DNA of 64,000 nucleotides from the NCBI RefSeq assembly GCF_020696975.1, contig NZ_JAJGBK010000013.1:1-64000 (forward strand), in the 5' to 3' direction. The stretch comes from Methanoculleus sp. Its GTDB lineage: Archaea; Halobacteriota; Methanomicrobia; Methanomicrobiales; Methanoculleaceae. Below the pieces are notes generated by a model, which was not told the origin of the DNA, did no database searches, and worked only from the letters and a program-made list of their open reading frames with translations. Below are positions 61,283-64,000 of the stretch, piece after piece (the first letter of the stretch is position 1; the number at the start of each line of letters is the position of its first letter). The translations under genes were made by a program, and so were the position numbers.

Positions 61283-61525
61283 ATGGCAGTGGAAGCAACA
61301 ATCAAGGTGACCCCAGAGGTGAAGGGGAGACTGGACAGGCTGAAGAACTACCCCCGGGAGACCTACAACGACGTGATCGACCGTCTCACCCGTGATGCCC
61401 TGGAGGAGGCCGCCGGGGAACTGACCGAGGAAGATATCCATGATATCGAAGAGGCGATTGCGGATATCAAGGCGGGGAGGGTCTACACGACGGAGGAGTT
61501 AAAGAGAGAACTCGGGATCGATTGA
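61283..61525 (+). CDS. Ribbon-helix-helix-like antitoxin
   Basis: An 80-residue protein: EATIKVTPEVKGRLDRLKNY and ETYNDVIDRLTRDALEEAAG fit the RHH DNA-binding fold, followed by an acidic helix for toxin binding (EDIHDIEEAIADIKAGRVYT). It directly precedes the RelE-type toxin without any gap. Transcribed divergently from vapBC; the shared gap 61078-61282 should hold both promoters. Confidence 0.85.
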   Translation: MAVEATIKVTPEVKGRLDRLKNYPRETYNDVIDRLTRDALEEAAGELTEEDIHDIEEAIADIKAGRVYTTEELKRELGID

Positions 61526-61783
61526 ATGGCCTACACGGTGATCTGGACCGAAAAGGCCCTCACAAAATTGAAACCCCTGCCCAAAAAGACCGCCGCAAGG
61601 ATCGTCGCAGCCGTCGAGAAGATCCGCGATAGTCCCCTTGACCACGTGCAGCAACTGCGAGGGTCCCCCTACTTCAAGCTGCGGGTAGGGGGTTACCGCG
61701 TCATCCAGGATATCAGAAAGAAGGTCCTGATCATCTACGTTGTCAAGGTCGGCAAGCGGGAGAGAGTCTATGACAATCTATGA
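61526..61783 (+). CDS. RelE/ParE-family toxin
   Basis: An 85-residue protein YTVIWTEKALTKLKPLPKKT, VQQLRGSPYFKLRVGGYRVI, KVLIIYVVKVGKRERVY, the canonical RelE fold with conserved RVGGYRV and terminal GKRERVYD. Starts on the base after the antitoxin stop. Apparently intact. Confidence 0.9.
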   Translation: MAYTVIWTEKALTKLKPLPKKTAARIVAAVEKIRDSPLDHVQQLRGSPYFKLRVGGYRVIQDIRKKVLIIYVVKVGKRERVYDNL

Positions 61784-61914
61784 ACTCAGCCGCGTCTCTG
61801 CGCCGGATTGTTGCCCTCCCAGAGGACCGTTTCGTCCGAAAGATCGGGCGGTGCTCGGTCGAGGATATGGAAGCGATAAACGTCCTTCTGAAAGACCTGC
61901 TCTCGCTGGAGTAG
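61780..61914 (+). pseudogene. Short ORF resembling the C-terminus of a MazF/PemK toxin
   Basis: A 44-codon frame whose ATG overlaps the RelE stop: RIVALPEDRFVRKIGRCSVE, DMEAINVLLKDLLSLE. The pattern (R-I-V-x-R-I/L-G then DM-x-x-I/V-x-x-LL-x-L) is that of the last helix of PemK toxins. Either a fragment left from a lost toxin gene or a small real gene; the former seems more likely. Confidence 0.4.
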
Positions 61915-61935
61915 CGGGCAGGACTGGTACAAACC

Positions 61936-62586
61936 ATGAAGATTCATAAGGAGATTCTTGCCGCCTTCCCCGATCTCTCGGTTGCGGAGGGCGAGGTCGG
62001 GCCGCTCTCAATTCAGGAGAAGAGCCCGCGCCTGGGAGCCCTGAGAGACGAGATCGTCCGCGCCGTGCGTGAGCGGTATACGCTTGAGCGGGTCAAGGAT
62101 GAACCGCTCTTCAGGGCCTACAGGGACTTCTTCTGGCGGGTGGGCGTCGACCCGACCAAAACGCGGCCCGCCTCGGAAGCCCTGGTGAGACGGATCCTGG
62201 CCAAAAAAGTGCTCCCGACGATCAACACTGCGGTGGACGCCTATAATCTGGCCTCAATTCGCACAGGCATACCCATTGCGGCTTTTGATGCCGATACTCT
62301 TGCCGGAGATCTCACCATGCGATTTGCAGAAGAGGGTGAGGCGTTCCTCGGTATCAGGATGGCAGCACCCGTCATGCTCCATAAGAACCAGGTTATTCTA
62401 ACAGATGGGAACGCAATCGTCGCCATCTATCCGTACCGGGACTCGGATGCAACAAAGATTACCCTCGCCACGAAGGTAGTGCACATTGTGGCATGCGGCG
62501 TGCCGGGGGTTGAAAGAGAGAAAGTGTATGCGGCATACGAACTGGCTGCCGCATACCTGCAGAGATATGGTTCAGGCATCCGGTGA
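61936..62586 (+). CDS. B3/B4-domain protein (PheRS beta-like editing domain)
   Basis: A 216-residue stand-alone B3/B4 domain. FRAYRDFFWRVGVDPTKTRP (near residue 52) and VLPTINTAVDAYNLASIRTG, IPIAAFDADTLAGDL are hallmarks. In PheRS this domain hydrolyses mischarged Tyr-tRNA(Phe); free versions may edit tRNAs or free amino acids, unproven. Codon use is that of the backbone, so it may mark the right end of the decayed element. Confidence 0.85.
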   Translation: MKIHKEILAAFPDLSVAEGEVGPLSIQEKSPRLGALRDEIVRAVRERYTLERVKDEPLFRAYRDFFWRVGVDPTKTRPASEALVRRILAKKVLPTINTAVDAYNLASIRTGIPIAAFDADTLAGDLTMRFAEEGEAFLGIRMAAPVMLHKNQVILTDGNAIVAIYPYRDSDATKITLATKVVHIVACGVPGVEREKVYAAYELAAAYLQRYGSGIR

Positions 62587-62845
62587 TGTAATGGATTCCT
62601 TCATCCTCCTCCATCTCAAAGCAGTGGAGGGGGACGGAGGTCGGCCATAGTAGTATCGGACCGCCTCCGGCAGTCCGGGGTCCTCACCCGCCCCGGCATC
62701 GGTGCCGCGGACTGTGTGCGCCTATTGCCATACTTCAGTATTTTAAGAACATAACTCGAAGTTACAAAAGTAATCGATAGGTATAGTATAACCGGGAAGT
62801 GTGACCACCCAGTGAGACAACTTTCAGGATCGTGGGCCGAGGAGC

Positions 62846-62865
62846 CCCCCGACTTCAGTCGGGGG
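62846..62865. mobile_element. IS200/IS605-type terminal hairpin relic
   Basis: CCCCCGAC-TTCA-GTCGGGGG is a perfect 8-bp hairpin with GAGC in front and TAGTTGACG behind, the arrangement seen at the right end of IS200/IS605 elements. No TnpA or TnpB frame remains. The rest of the gap 62587-63004 shows only AT-rich promoter-like sequence near 62735-62790. Confidence 0.5.
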
Positions 62866-63004
62866 TAGTTGACGCAGCTGGAGATTATGCCTCTCGATGG
62901 CGAAGAGATGAATCAGATAGACGCTCGACAGAAAAAGTGCAAATCCCGTGGAAGCATGGAGAGAAGGGCTAGACCAGGGTCTGTACCGGAAACCTGGGGG
63001 AATC

Positions 63005-63856
63005 ATGGACCATAAAGCAAGATTTGCAGTCGACTGCCTGCACAAGCAGTACCCGGAACCGGACCGGCTCCCAGGAGATGCATGCCTGGTGTTCGTCCGC
63101 GACGGCGGGGTCGGCGTCCGGAAGGACAGCACACCGACCATCTATCAAGAGGCGCCCCCGGACCTGCCGGAAGGGCTGAAGAAGGAGGCCCGGTATCTCG
63201 GTCACCGGGGGTCCGTCCCCTGTTACACCATCGAAGTCCCCGCCGACCTCTCCCTGCCCGAAGGACTGGCATGCTCCGGCGTGCGCGAACTCGTCGGCCT
63301 CATCCCGGACCAGGAACTTGCCGTTGCCGCACTTGCCGTCCAGATCATCGATTACGACAGGAACACCCGGTTCTGCGGGAGGTGCGGCACACCAACAGAG
63401 CCTGCACGGACCGAGCGGGCCAAAGTCTGTCCGTCCTGCCACCGGATCGTCTATCCCCGGCTCTCCCCGGCGATCATCGTCCTGGTGAGAAAGGGCGACT
63501 CTATTCTCATGGTCCACGGGATCAGGGCGCCTCCCGACAGGTACAGCCTCGTCGCCGGCTTTGTCGAGCCCGGCGAGACGATCGAGGATGCCGTCCGCCG
63601 GGAAGTCCGTGAAGAGACGGGGGTCGCGATCAAAAATATCCGGTACTGTGCAAGCGAACCGTGGCCGTTCCCCGATTCGCTCATGATCGGGTTCGTCGCC
63701 GATTACGAGAGCGGTGAGGTTGTCGCAGACGGCGTCGAGATCGAGAACGCCGCATGGTTTGACCGGGAGCATCTCCCGGTTCTTCCGCCAAGACTCAGCC
63801 TGACCCGTGCGCTCATCGACGAATGGGTGGGGTCGCAGGGACCGAAACAGAAATGA
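63005..63856 (+). CDS. nudC: NAD+ diphosphatase / NAD-capped RNA hydrolase (NudC type)
   Basis: A 283-residue Nudix enzyme cleaving NADH to NMNH and AMP. It has an N-terminal domain, then zinc ribbon CGRCGTPTE...VCPSC (near residue 122-146), and the Nudix box GFVEPGETIEDAVRREVREE split with TGV (near 185-207), followed by SEPWPFPDSLMIGF, the NudC SQPWPFPxS motif. ATG 63005 has GGGGGAATC before it; an earlier in-frame start at 62948 has no support. Its stop overlaps the start of the next gene (ATGA). Confidence 0.94.
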   Translation: MDHKARFAVDCLHKQYPEPDRLPGDACLVFVRDGGVGVRKDSTPTIYQEAPPDLPEGLKKEARYLGHRGSVPCYTIEVPADLSLPEGLACSGVRELVGLIPDQELAVAALAVQIIDYDRNTRFCGRCGTPTEPARTERAKVCPSCHRIVYPRLSPAIIVLVRKGDSILMVHGIRAPPDRYSLVAGFVEPGETIEDAVRREVREETGVAIKNIRYCASEPWPFPDSLMIGFVADYESGEVVADGVEIENAAWFDREHLPVLPPRLSLTRALIDEWVGSQGPKQK

Positions 63857-64000
63857 AGGCGGTGGAATCGATGAAGAGGCTGAAAGTCGTTGCATTCAAC
63901 GGAAGTCCCCGGCAAGACGGCAACACGTCCATCCTGATCCGGCAGATCCTCGACGGGCTTGAGAACGAAGGCATCGAGACGGAACTCGTCCAGATCGGCG
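63853..64000 (+). CDS. Flavodoxin-family NAD(P)H-dependent reductase, 5' part only
   Basis: 49 codons before the right edge: VVAFNGSPRQDGNTSILIRQ carries the FMN phosphate-binding loop GSPR-x-GNT, then ILDGLENEGIETELVQIG. This is typical of iron-sulfur flavoproteins and NADPH-dependent FMN reductases. ATG 63853 overlaps the nudC stop; ATG 63871 is an alternative with the usual short N-terminus. Confidence 0.85.
   Translation, partial: MKAVESMKRLKVVAFNGSPRQDGNTSILIRQILDGLENEGIETELVQIG

Overview
The window is archaeal and most likely from a hydrogenotrophic methanogen of the order Methanomicrobiales (Methanoculleus-like). The evidence is a GC-rich backbone with archaeal TATA promoters and several apparently leaderless starts, a formaldehyde-activating enzyme fused to hexulose-phosphate synthase, a GHMP protein of the beta-RFAP-synthase type, archaeal TrmG10, a DadD/methylthioinosine-phosphorylase pair, and a tRNA-Trp whose intron is a box C/D guide RNA. 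The genus is inferred from gene content, not from a database search.

1-31.7 kb is ordinary chromosome. In order it holds a partial 4-alpha-glucanotransferase, a proline-dehydrogenase-like protein, a methyltransferase, a TIGR04255 protein, a polyprenol-kinase-like protein, a glycan/thioesterase/TrmG10 run, a frameshifted epoxide hydrolase, flavodoxin and ferredoxin proteins, and a sodium:solute symporter with a 35-aa partner. These are followed by a leuA-ilvB-ilvN operon, four tandem DUF4013 membrane proteins, a GNAT, bacterial-type PurH, grpE-dnaK-dnaJ, msrA, a DUF2148 protein and the GHMP protein.

31.7-47.4 kb mixes core and accessory genes. It contains an AT-rich NucS-like nuclease with a small acidic partner, a truncated nucleotidyltransferase fused onto the end of a PH-domain operon, a secreted seven-repeat (probably seven-bladed) propeller with a FIMAH domain, an intact HepT/MntA pair, Fae-Hps, tRNA-Trp, an acyl-CoA synthetase, a TolB-like propeller, DadD/MTIP, nicotinate phosphoribosyltransferase and tRNA-Ala(GGC).

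47.4-56.6 kb, directly after tRNA-Ala, is an AT-rich defence island with two convergent operons. One encodes SIR2-like + HerA. The other encodes NurA-like + a second HerA-like ATPase + a tRNA-guanine-transglycosylase-like (DpdA-type) enzyme carrying a DUF6884 domain. The last operon looks like a compact 7-deazaguanine-type modification/degradation system and is the most interesting object here.

56.6-62.9 kb is a decayed integrated element. It holds a HicB pseudogene, a gene interrupted by a 92-bp repeat, an internally deleted Orc1/Cdc6 fused to an unrelated C-terminus, a frameshifted membrane ORF, an IS605-type terminal hairpin and a cluster of toxin-antitoxin genes (MazF pair, HicB, VapBC, RHH/RelE). 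Core sequence resumes with NudC and a flavodoxin-family gene running off the right edge.
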